Part shown: one piece after another, positions 1 to 5,458 of the stretch | Layout of the letters: each line of letters begins with the position of its first letter | Numbering within the stretch: position 1 is the stretch's first letter | Notes under the pieces: generated by a model | Told to the model about the DNA's origin: nothing | Database searches by the model: none | Seen by the model: only the letters and a program-made list of their open reading frames with translations | Position numbers and translations under genes: made by a program | From: Oscillospiraceae bacterium | Lineage (GTDB): Bacteria; Bacillota; Clostridia; Christensenellales; Aristaeellaceae | DNA length: 5,459 nucleotides | Direction: 5' to 3' | Assembly: GCA_031266295.1 (NCBI GenBank) | Contig: JAISBH010000260.1 | Coordinates: forward strand, 1 to 5,459

Positions 1-1
1 G

Positions 2-1960
2 TCAGGCGGCTTGACGACCAGCCTGATCGTGTACGGCGTAGGCGATCATGGCGGCGGGCCAACGCGCCGCGACGTCGAGCGGGTGCTTGAGATGCGGCAG
101 TGGCCGGTATTCCCAAGGATGACGTTCGGCACGCTGCGCGAGTACTTCCGCCGCGCAGAGTCGGTAAGGGACAACCTGCCCGTCGCGGACTATGAACTGA
201 ACACGATATTCGCCGGATGCTACACAACCCAAAGCCGCGTCAAACGCGGCAACCGTCGCGCCGAGGCCGCCCTGCTGGATGCAGAGGCCATGCTGGAGAG
301 TGCGCGCTCCCAAGTGAATCTGCCCATCACGCCATACGTGCGGTCATCGCTGGACGGCGCGTGGCGCAGCGTGCTGTTCACCCACTTCCACGACATACTG
401 ACCGGATCGTGCGTGCAATCCACCCGCGAGCACGCGATGGGGCTGTATCAGCACGCGATGGCGACGGCGCAGTCCCGCCATGAAGCGGCGCAGCTGGCGC
501 TGAGCGAAAACATCGACACATCGATGATAGCGTTCGACGCGAACGCCGATACCCAGTCCGAGGGCGCGGGCGCGGGATACGGCATCGATAACTTCGCGGG
601 CGTGCCGCGTCCTGAGCGCGGTCGTGGCAAGGTGCGCGTGTTCCACGTATTCAATCCGCTGACCCAGCCGCGCAGCGAGTATGTCGAACTGACGGTCTGG
701 GACTGGATGTATGACGTCGCCAGGCTGGCCGTCTCCGACGAAACCGGAACGCCGCTGCCATTCCAGCTGCTGGACGTCGAGCCGAAGCGCTACTGGGATC
801 ATCACTATATCCGCGTGCTGGTGAAGGCCGACGTTCCCGCGCTGGGGCACGCGACCATTGTAATCGGCGAGCGGAGGCTGACCGAGTATCCCGTGTTCCG
901 CAACGAGAGCGATCGTGTGCAGCAGCCGTTGTGCGAATTCACACTGGAGAACGATCGGCTGCGCGTTGTGATAGACGGCCAGTCGGGCAGCGTCGCCCAC
1001 TTCTATGATAAGACCGTCGGCGCAGAGAGGTTGATACCCATGCCGACGACGGGGCTGACGCTCATAGATACCGAAGGGGCGACCAGCAACGCGTGGCGCA
1101 TAGGTCGTTATTTGAACGAATGGCCGCTGGGCAACTATGACGAGCGACTGCAATGCGTGGGCGCATCCGAGGAGAAGGGCGCGCTGCGTCATACCGTTAC
1201 AGTGAAGTACAAGATTCTCAACTCCACCGCGAAAGCCGTTTACACACTGGATGAGGGCGCGTCGGCGCTGGCTGTTTCATTGGAGATTGACTGGAACGAG
1301 ACCAGCGAGAACAAGCAGACCGCGCCCGTGTTAGTGTGGCGCGCGGATCTACTCCAGAAGTTCGACACGATCCGGATGGATGTCCCGGCGGGCAGCGTCG
1401 ACCGGGGTGAGGAGGCGCAGGATCGGCCAGGGTTGACTCACGCGGCGGCGGTGTATGGAGACAGAGTGTTTGCGCTCATTACGGACTGCAAGTATGGCTA
1501 TCGCGCCGACGGCGGTTCGCTGGCTGCTACGCTGATCAACACGGCCAATAGTCCCGACCCGCATCCGGAGCGCGGCATACACCACGTTAAGTTGTGGATG
1601 GCTGCGACCGACGCGTCGCCCAAGACGCTCAAGGCAGAGGCGCAGCGGCTCACCCATGGCCTGACATACGTTTCCGCCACGTCGCACGGCGGTAAGCTCC
1701 CTCCGCGCGGCGAAGGCGTGGAAGTTGAAGGGCCGTGCGTGGTCACCTCCGTCGGCACAACGGACGACGGCGCGCTGCGAGTGCGGCTCTATGAGTCGGA
1801 GGGCGAGACGGGCGAGGCGGTCATTACGGCGGTGCGGCTTGTTGAACGAGCGTCGGTTGTGGATCTGGAAGGCAAGACTGTCGGGGAGGCGCGCGTTGAT
1901 AGCGGTGCGGTGAAGGTGAGCCTGGAACCGCATCGACTGTATGAGGTAAGGATCATTTAG
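2..1960 (+). CDS. Alpha-mannosidase, glycoside hydrolase family 38 (5' end missing)
   Basis: This enzyme hydrolyses alpha-linked mannose from glycans and is probably cytoplasmic. The frame is open to the left edge, so the TTG at 11 is not a credible start. Numbering residues from that TTG, the end of the catalytic domain carries GDHGGGPT (11-18), whose Asp is probably the active-site acid, and FAGCYTTQSRVKRGNR (67-82), the family's substrate-site strand and start of the helical middle domain. FTHFHDILTGS (123-133) contains the conserved zinc-ligand His (H127). Residues from about 205 form the beta-rich GH38 C-terminal domains, ending in a small sandwich with LRVRLYE and PHRLYEVRII. Family members usually have about 850-1050 residues, so roughly the first third is absent here, including the nucleophile Asp and the N-terminal His-x-Asp metal site. 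There is no signal peptide or frameshift in the visible part. Family assignment is secure; exact linkage specificity is unknown. Confidence 0.95.
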   Translation, partial: SGGLTTSLIVYGVGDHGGGPTRRDVERVLEMRQWPVFPRMTFGTLREYFRRAESVRDNLPVADYELNTIFAGCYTTQSRVKRGNRRAEAALLDAEAMLESARSQVNLPITPYVRSSLDGAWRSVLFTHFHDILTGSCVQSTREHAMGLYQHAMATAQSRHEAAQLALSENIDTSMIAFDANADTQSEGAGAGYGIDNFAGVPRPERGRGKVRVFHVFNPLTQPRSEYVELTVWDWMYDVARLAVSDETGTPLPFQLLDVEPKRYWDHHYIRVLVKADVPALGHATIVIGERRLTEYPVFRNESDRVQQPLCEFTLENDRLRVVIDGQSGSVAHFYDKTVGAERLIPMPTTGLTLIDTEGATSNAWRIGRYLNEWPLGNYDERLQCVGASEEKGALRHTVTVKYKILNSTAKAVYTLDEGASALAVSLEIDWNETSENKQTAPVLVWRADLLQKFDTIRMDVPAGSVDRGEEAQDRPGLTHAAAVYGDRVFALITDCKYGYRADGGSLAATLINTANSPDPHPERGIHHVKLWMAATDASPKTLKAEAQRLTHGLTYVSATSHGGKLPPRGEGVEVEGPCVVTSVGTTDDGALRVRLYESEGETGEAVITAVRLVERASVVDLEGKTVGEARVDSGAVKVSLEPHRLYEVRII

Positions 1961-1982
1961 CGGCGAGCGGCGTGAAGCAGGA

Positions 1983-2019
1983 GCGCGGCGCATCCGTGCC
2001 TTCGGGAGGTGCGTTGCGC
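1983..2019. repeat. Hairpin after the mannosidase gene, possible terminator
   Basis: GCGCGGCGCA (1983-1992) pairs with TGCGTTGCGC (2010-2019) over ten positions, two of them G-U, around a 17-base loop. It starts 23 bases after the mannosidase stop, which suits a transcript end. No T-run follows (the next bases are GCCCTCGC), so it is not a classic intrinsic terminator. It could be a 3'-end protecting stem or part of a dispersed intergenic repeat together with the neighbouring hairpin. Confidence 0.4.
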
Positions 2020-2075
2020 GCCCTCGCTACGCTCAATTGCGATCCCCCTCTCGACATCCCTCGGGGCTTGGGGAA

Positions 2076-2111
2076 CCCCCTCTGTCGCTGCGGCGACCCC
2101 TAGGGGGGGGG
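2076..2111. repeat. C-rich/G-rich stem-loop, candidate dispersed intergenic palindrome
   Basis: An inner perfect stem GTCGC (2084-2088) and GCGAC (2093-2097) closes a TGCG loop. Outside it, CCCCC (2076-2080) can pair with part of the nine-G run (2103-2111). The layout, C-run, short GTCGC-type stem, then CCCCTAGGGG, resembles small palindromic intergenic repeats that I recall from Clostridia genomes. The resemblance is from memory; whether it recurs in this genome cannot be seen from one window. Confidence 0.4.
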
Positions 2112-2186
2112 CGATGTTGGAGGAGGAACCGGTTGCGTTACGAGATAGACTCTAAAGCGCATTCGATTCGCAGATCGAACAGCGTC

Positions 2187-2288
2187 CCGCCGCAGCGTAT
2201 AGCCGAACTAAAGGCGTATGACCGTTCGGTTTTTGAACTAACGCCCAGCTTTACCGTAGTGACGTTCCCATTTGAGCAAGGTTTTATT
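2187..2288 (+). pseudogene. Probable remnant of an AlbA_2-type regulator tail, continuous with the winged-helix gene
   Basis: The frame upstream of the winged-helix ATG stays open and encodes a segment ending SVFELTPSFTVVTFPF at about 2226-2273. In AlbA_2 (COG2865, RecG-like or schlafen-like) regulators, the part just before the NDKx linker and winged helix typically reads like P-x-F-E, a short gap, then S-F-x-V-T-x-P. The match in content and position suggests that the stretch and the following gene are the C-terminal end of such a regulator, whose ATP-binding N-terminal part is gone. This is inference from motif memory; the peptide is short and might be chance. Confidence 0.4.
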
Positions 2289-2504
2289 ATGGCGAATGAC
2301 AAGATAAATGACAAGATAAAAACGACGCTAGACGTTATTAAATCAGATCCAACGGCGACCATCGCGCGTCTTTCAGAGTTGACAGGCAAGTCGCAAAGCG
2401 CGATTTCAAGGGAGCTGAAACGGTATCAAGCATCGGGCGTTTTGCGTCGCGAAGGCGCAAGAAAAAATGGGCGGTGGGTTTTAAGCGTCGCAAAGTTAAC
2501 GTGA
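2289..2504 (+). CDS. Small winged-helix DNA-binding protein with NDKI repeat linker
   Basis: The predicted 71-residue protein would bind DNA as a transcription regulator. It opens with MANDKINDKIK, then residues 12-65 form a winged helix: helix 1 TTLDVIKSDP, helix 2 IARLSELTG (25-33), recognition helix SQSAISRELKRYQASG (35-50), and a wing VLRREGARKNGRWVL (51-65). The NDKx linker before a winged helix is characteristic of the C-terminus of AlbA_2/COG2865 regulators, so this may be a detached or relict domain. I chose the ATG at 2289 because AAGG lies 7 bases upstream and the protein domain begins there; the frame is open further upstream. It ends 16 bases before the ATPase gene, so the two are probably co-transcribed. 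The start of the gene is much richer in A+T than the mannosidase. Confidence 0.65.
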   Translation: MANDKINDKIKTTLDVIKSDPTATIARLSELTGKSQSAISRELKRYQASGVLRREGARKNGRWVLSVAKLT

Positions 2505-2520
2505 CAAAGGCGGTGGACGA
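2505..2520 (+). promoter_or_regulatory. Ribosome binding site region of the P-loop ATPase gene
   Basis: The 16-base gap between the winged-helix stop and the ATPase ATG holds AAAGG (2506-2510) and GGTGG (2512-2516). Either could serve as Shine-Dalgarno, at about 10 or 4 bases from the ATG. It supports translation starting at 2521 within a shared transcript. Confidence 0.45.
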
Positions 2521-3060
2521 ATGCAGCACTCAACACACGGTATTATCGTGTTCGGCGCGAACGGAAGCGGAAAAACTACGCTTGGGCGGGAGCTTGCCCG
2601 GATTCTTGGATTCAAGCATATGGATCACGAAACGTATGCTTTCGCAGAATCGGAAATCCCATATACAAACGAACGTTCCCATGATGAAAAGATAAAGTTG
2701 ATGCTTGCCGATATTTATAAAAGCCATGGGTTTGTTCTCTCCTCTGTCACCGGCGACTTCGGCAAAGAAATCGAATCGCTGTACGACTTCGCCGTGTACA
2801 TTGAAGCACCGCTCGAGCTGCGGATAGATCGCGTTGCGCAACGAAATATTGAGCGGTTTGGCGATCGCGCCCGCGAGGGCGGCGATATGTATGAGCAACA
2901 ACAAAAATTTGTTGAGTTTGTAGCTTCTCGCCCTTTGTCGAGGATTGAACGGTGGGCGGAAACTCTTTCGTGTCCCGTTGTTCGAGTTGACGGAACCATA
3001 GATTGGCGCGCAAACGCGAAGTATATGGCAGAGCGTTATTATGAAATAAACAGACCCTAA
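2521..3060 (+). CDS. Small P-loop ATPase of the adenylate/shikimate kinase-like fold
   Basis: The 179-residue protein is a soluble nucleotide-binding protein, probably a phosphotransferase. Walker A is GANGSGKT (12-19), followed by helix TLGRELARILG. MDHETYAF (34-41) holds an acidic D-x-E pair at the place where small kinases bind the acceptor. Strand GFVLSSVTGD (70-79) is the likely Walker B-like strand, although no Asp-Glu pair is seen. DFAVYIEAPLELRIDRVAQR (89-108) plus R112 and R116 looks like the strand and Arg-rich lid region of adenylate-kinase-like enzymes. EGGDMYEQQQKF (119-130) and ASRPL (135-139) appear to be signature segments of a family usually annotated only as 'AAA family ATPase' in Clostridia and related Firmicutes. 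Its substrate is unknown to me. It lies 16 bases after the winged-helix gene and ends two bases before the convergent glycosylase gene. The length looks complete. Confidence 0.85.
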   Translation: MQHSTHGIIVFGANGSGKTTLGRELARILGFKHMDHETYAFAESEIPYTNERSHDEKIKLMLADIYKSHGFVLSSVTGDFGKEIESLYDFAVYIEAPLELRIDRVAQRNIERFGDRAREGGDMYEQQQKFVEFVASRPLSRIERWAETLSCPVVRVDGTIDWRANAKYMAERYYEINRP

Positions 3061-3082
3061 TGTCAGCGTTGTTCCGCCGACA
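3061..3082. terminator. Hairpin at the convergent gene junction, possible terminator
   Basis: TGTCAGCG (3061-3068) and CGCCGACA (3075-3082) form an 8-position stem around a 6-base loop. On the minus strand the only imperfect pair becomes G-U, so the structure is stronger in the glycosylase transcript, where it spans the last codons and the stop. No T-run follows on either strand. It is the only candidate transcript end between two genes whose stop codons are two bases apart. Confidence 0.25.
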
Positions 3083-3662
3083 CGCCTAATTCGTCCAGAA
3101 CGAACCGAAGCGTCGCCAAATCCTGATGATACGTGTCGCGCAGGTCACGGCGGTATATGACGGCTGCGGGATGATACAGCGCGAACACCGGCGGGTTGCG
3201 CCCGTCCAGCATCCGGCCGTGCGTGTCGCCGATCGACAGAGCCTCTCCCGTCACGGCGCGTAGCGCCGTATTCCCTAGCGTCACAATAAGACGTGGCTTG
3301 ACCAACTCAATCTCTCGCTTGAGCCACGGCTGCCATAACTCAATCTCCTCTTGAGTGGGCGCGCGGTTGACCGTTCGCCCCGCCGCGCTTACACGGGTGG
3401 GGCGGAATTTGACCGCATTGGTGATGTACAGCGTATCGCGATCCAGCATGAGCGTTTGTAGAAAGCCGTCCAGCTGCACCCCGGCCTTGCCGACGAACGG
3501 CCTCCCGGCCAACGCTTCCTTCTCGCCGGGCGCTTCGCCCACGAGCATCCACGACGCGTCGCGCGCGCCTTCGCCGAACACCATCACGCGATCCTCGCCG
3601 ACATATATCCGGCGAAAGAAATCCTGGCACTCCTTGCGCAGTCGTTCCAGCGTTGCCACCAT
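3063..3662 (-). CDS. Uracil-DNA glycosylase superfamily protein lacking the iron-sulfur ligands
   Basis: This protein probably removes uracil from DNA in base-excision repair. The 199-residue protein has the family 4-type motifs: GEAPGEKEALAGRPFVGKAG (42-61), ITNAVKFRP (80-88) with N82, LIVTLGNTAL (125-134), and HPAAVIYR (164-171). It lacks the [4Fe-4S] ligands of family 4: there is no N-terminal C-x-x-C (only C12), F86 replaces the Cys of VKCRP, and W110 stands at the fourth position. An eight-residue or so insertion (about 91-99) follows the FRP motif. I chose the ATG at 3662 because AGGAGG lies 7 bases upstream (3668-3673) and homology begins there; the frame is open upstream to 3785 but would overlap the preceding gene. 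It follows the iron-sulfur paralogue after 44 bases and is probably translated from the same mRNA. I recall similar cluster-less proteins in Clostridia; activity is inferred, not shown. Confidence 0.88.
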   Translation of the reverse strand: MVATLERLRKECQDFFRRIYVGEDRVMVFGEGARDASWMLVGEAPGEKEALAGRPFVGKAGVQLDGFLQTLMLDRDTLYITNAVKFRPTRVSAAGRTVNRAPTQEEIELWQPWLKREIELVKPRLIVTLGNTALRAVTGEALSIGDTHGRMLDGRNPPVFALYHPAAVIYRRDLRDTYHQDLATLRFVLDELGVSAEQR

Positions 3663-3667
3663 TCCGC

Positions 3668-3673
3668 CTCCTG
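3668..3673 (-). promoter_or_regulatory. Strong ribosome binding site of the cluster-less glycosylase
   Basis: On the minus strand AGGAGG precedes the ATG at 3662 by about 5 bases (CGGA plus one). It is a full Shine-Dalgarno match and settles the start in favour of 3662 over the longer open frame reaching 3785. Confidence 0.8.
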
Positions 3674-3689
3674 AGATCGCTGTGTGTGA

Positions 3690-3715
3690 ACGCCGTGAAC
3701 TCGCGTTTACGGCGT
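3690..3715 (-). promoter_or_regulatory. Hairpin with GCGA tetraloop between the two glycosylase genes
   Basis: In minus-strand RNA, ACGCCGT pairs with ACGGCGT, followed by one A-C mismatch, three further pairs (AAC with GTT) and a GCGA loop, a GNRA tetraloop. The structure covers the stop codon of the first glycosylase gene (TAA at 3709-3707) and ends 16 bases before the AGGAGG of the second. There is no T-run, so termination is unlikely; it may stabilise the upstream message or set the relative expression of the two genes. Confidence 0.4.
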
Positions 3716-4294
3716 GGGCAAATCGCTCTGTTGGGATTGTTTGAGCAGATATAGTCTGTCCCGAACCGCCTTGAAATCCTCCCACGCGGGACGTTTTTTT
3801 GATTCGTCGCGCAGCAACGCCGCCGGATGAAACGTCGGCATCATAAATACGCCCGCACGCTCAACAAACCGTCCCCGATCGCGCGTGATGCGATAATCGC
3901 CGCCCAGCGTATGCTTAAGCGCCGTCGCGCCCAGCAGAACGATTATCAGCGGCCTGACCAGCGCGACCTGCGCGCGCAGATACGGCAGACAGGCCGCCGC
4001 CTCGTCCGACTCGGGAACGCGGTTGCGGGGCGGGCGGCATTTGACGATGTTCGCGATGTAGCAATCCTCGCGCTTCAGCCCGATGGCCTCAATCATACGC
4101 GTGAGCAGGTCGCCGGCCGCACCGACGAACGGGCGGCCTTGTTCATCCTCGTTTGCTCCTGGGCCTTCGCCGATGAACATCAGCCGCGCACGCGGATCAC
4201 CCTCGCCGGGCACCGTGTTCTTGCGCGAGGCGCTCAAGCGGCAGCGCTCGCATGAGCCGATCGACGCGAGCAGCTCTTCCCACGATACGGTCAT
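3707..4294 (-). CDS. Uracil-DNA glycosylase, family 4, [4Fe-4S] type
   Basis: It excises uracil from DNA to start base-excision repair in the cytoplasm. The 195-residue length is usual for the family. The visible signatures are C15-x-x-C18 (CERC), GEGPGANEDEQGRPFVGAAG (42-61), ANIVKCRPPRNR (81-92) with N82 and C86, C102, LIIVLLGATALKH (116-128), and FHPAALLR (155-162). C15, C18, C86 and C102 are the four expected cluster ligands, so all are present. The ATG at 4294 fits the usual N-terminus; its ribosome binding site is weak (GAGAT about 8 bases upstream). The gene starts 18 bases after the small membrane protein gene and is followed after 44 bases by a divergent paralogue without the cluster. 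Known family members act on uracil in single- and double-stranded DNA. Confidence 0.96.
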   Translation of the reverse strand: MTVSWEELLASIGSCERCRLSASRKNTVPGEGDPRARLMFIGEGPGANEDEQGRPFVGAAGDLLTRMIEAIGLKREDCYIANIVKCRPPRNRVPESDEAAACLPYLRAQVALVRPLIIVLLGATALKHTLGGDYRITRDRGRFVERAGVFMMPTFHPAALLRDESKKRPAWEDFKAVRDRLYLLKQSQQSDLPTP

Positions 4295-4312
4295 TGTATA
4301 GATCTCATGGCG

Positions 4313-4531
4313 TTAACGCCCCATTATTACCGCGTCGGTCACGTTCTTGAAGTAACTGGCGAACACTTCAGTCAGATCCGCGCGCACCCACGTGAACAGG
4401 TTGATCAGCAACACCAGCAACACCAGTATCAAGAATGTGCAGACCGCGATGCTTATAAAGTCCAGCATACCTCCGGCGACCTTGTAGCGCAGCATCCGTC
4501 TCGCCGTTTTATGGGTAACTGTGGGTTGCAT
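4313..4531 (-). CDS. Small single-span membrane protein of unknown function
   Basis: The predicted 72-residue protein has a basic N-terminus (RRMLRYK, 11-17), one hydrophobic helix at about 25-49 (LDFISIAVCTFLILVLLVLL followed by INLFTW) and a short polar tail. The positive charges before the helix suggest that the N-terminus is cytoplasmic. I chose the ATG at 4531 because GGGGGTG, one mismatch from GGAGGTG, sits 6 bases upstream; an in-frame ATG at 4567 would add 12 residues but has no ribosome binding site and lies close to the palindrome. It is 18 bases ahead of the family 4 glycosylase gene and 99 bases behind the ABC transporter gene. I do not recognise the family. The good start signal, tight spacing and clear helix argue that it is real. 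Confidence 0.65.
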   Translation of the reverse strand: MQPTVTHKTARRMLRYKVAGGMLDFISIAVCTFLILVLLVLLINLFTWVRADLTEVFASYFKNVTDAVIMGR

Positions 4532-4572
4532 TCGATACACCCCCGGAATCGTTAATAAAGGAATCATTAAAT

Positions 4573-4593
4573 ATATACCGCTGCGCGGTATAT
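4573..4593. promoter_or_regulatory. Perfect 9-bp inverted repeat upstream of the membrane protein gene
   Basis: ATATACCGC (4573-4581) and GCGGTATAT (4585-4593) form a perfect inverted repeat with a 3-base centre. It lies between the ABC transporter stop and the small membrane protein start. On the minus strand it is followed by ATTTAATGATT, which is only weakly T-rich, so it might be an operator for a dimeric regulator of the downstream operon or a weak terminator for the ABC gene. The sequence does not decide between these. Confidence 0.45.
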
Positions 4594-4630
4594 CGCGACC
4601 GATTGCGGCGTCGTCCCTGTATATAACGTT

Positions 4631-5458
4631 TTACGCGATGATTCGATTCCGTTGCGCTTCGTACAGGCGCTTGTATAATCCCTCTTCGCTGACCAGCGTC
4701 TCATGCTTGCCCCGCTGAACGACGCGGCCGCGCTCCAGCACGAGTATCTGATCCGCGCTGGCGATCGTGGACAGCCTATGCGCGATGATCAGCAGCGTGC
4801 GCTTGCCGGTGAGCTGTTCGATGGCCAGCTGTATCTCCGCCTCGGTCTCGGTGTCTACGGCGGATGTCGCTTCGTCCAGGACGAGTATGGGCGCGTCGCG
4901 CAGTACGGCGCGTGCGATAGCGATACGCTGCTTCTGTCCGCCGGAGAGCCTCATGCCGCGCTCGCCGACCATCGTATCGTAACCTGCGGGCATTGCGCGG
5001 ATAAACCCGTCGGCGCGCGCGGCTTTCGCCGCCTCCTCGATTTGCTCTCGCGCTGCGCCGGGCGCTCCATACGCGATGTTCTCCGCGACCGTGCCGTGGA
5101 ACAGGAACACGTCCTGCAGCACGACGGAGATCTGCTCTCTAAGAGAGGCGACGGTGACGTCCTTTATATCGTGGCCGTCGATCCTTATGTGACCATATGT
5201 GGGATCATAAAATCTTTCCAGCAGCGCGATCAGCGTGGTCTTGCCCACGCCCGTCGGGCCTACCAGCGCGATCATCTGCCCCGGCTTCACATCGAAGGAT
5301 ACGCAATCCAGAACAGGTTCCTTCAAATCGTATGCGAACGACACTCCTTCGAACTTGACCTCGCCTTGCACTCGAGGCAGGACGATGGCGTCGGGTTTAT
5401 CCTGTATCTCGCTGGTCGCGTCGAGTATCTCGAACACGCGCACCGCTCCGGCGAACGT
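4631..5458 (-). CDS. Exporter-type ABC transporter, C-terminal ATPase domain (5' end missing)
   Basis: This is the nucleotide-binding half of a membrane ABC exporter that uses ATP hydrolysis to move a substrate out of the cell. The frame runs to the right edge with AGAVRVFEILD, the typical linker after the membrane domain, so the GTG at 5443 is not the start and about 300-330 residues, including the six membrane helices, are missing. Counting from that GTG, Walker A is GPTGVGKT (62-69), the Q-loop is VVLQDVFLF with Q110, the signature is LSGGQ (166-170), Walker B is ILVLDE (186-191), the D-loop is SAVD (194-197) and the switch His is H222 in IIAHRLSTI. All catalytic residues are present. In Firmicutes such genes often come as heterodimer pairs, so a partner may lie beyond the edge. 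The substrate cannot be told from this half. Confidence 0.96.
   Translation of the reverse strand, partial: TFAGAVRVFEILDATSEIQDKPDAIVLPRVQGEVKFEGVSFAYDLKEPVLDCVSFDVKPGQMIALVGPTGVGKTTLIALLERFYDPTYGHIRIDGHDIKDVTVASLREQISVVLQDVFLFHGTVAENIAYGAPGAAREQIEEAAKAARADGFIRAMPAGYDTMVGERGMRLSGGQKQRIAIARAVLRDAPILVLDEATSAVDTETEAEIQLAIEQLTGKRTLLIIAHRLSTIASADQILVLERGRVVQRGKHETLVSEEGLYKRLYEAQRNRIIA

Larger units (their letters stand above)
1961..2288. other. 328-bp intergenic stretch with GC-rich hairpins and a gene remnant
   Basis: No intact gene is recognisable between the mannosidase stop and the winged-helix start. The left two thirds, up to about 2120, are GC-rich and strongly self-complementary, with two hairpins listed separately and a run of nine G at 2103-2111. 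The right third encodes, in the frame of the next gene, a peptide resembling the tail of an AlbA_2 regulator. An in-frame ATG at 2037 exists, but the first 30 or so residues after it are Arg/Pro/Gly-rich and read through the hairpin region, so I do not treat it as a start. Confidence 0.6.

Noticed and set aside
344..1192. Long open frame on the minus strand inside the mannosidase gene
   Set aside because: It is antisense to a clear GH38 gene, is rich in Arg, His and Ala as expected for a shadow of GC-rich codons, and shows no recognisable motif or start signal. The same holds for 1349-1993 minus.
2037..2288. ATG at 2037 as start of a 155-residue winged-helix protein
   Set aside because: The first part reads through hairpins and the nine-G run and has a low-complexity Arg/Pro/Gly composition. 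The domain and a plausible ribosome site support the ATG at 2289.
2379..2384. Consensus -35 box TTGACA
   Set aside because: It lies inside the winged-helix coding sequence and no TATAAT-like -10 box follows at 16-18 bases.
2289..3060. Winged-helix plus ATPase pair as a toxin-antitoxin module
   Set aside because: The spacing fits, but the ATPase does not show zeta-toxin signatures that I can recognise and the regulator looks like a domain of a larger protein; there is no positive evidence.
3663..3785. N-terminal extension of the second glycosylase up to 3785
   Set aside because: The added residues do not resemble the family, would overlap the upstream glycosylase gene, and the AGGAGG just before the ATG at 3662 fixes the start there.
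3827..4255. Open frame on the plus strand opposite the family 4 glycosylase
   Set aside because: It is antisense to a gene with all catalytic and cluster motifs, and its protein shows only a composition shadow.
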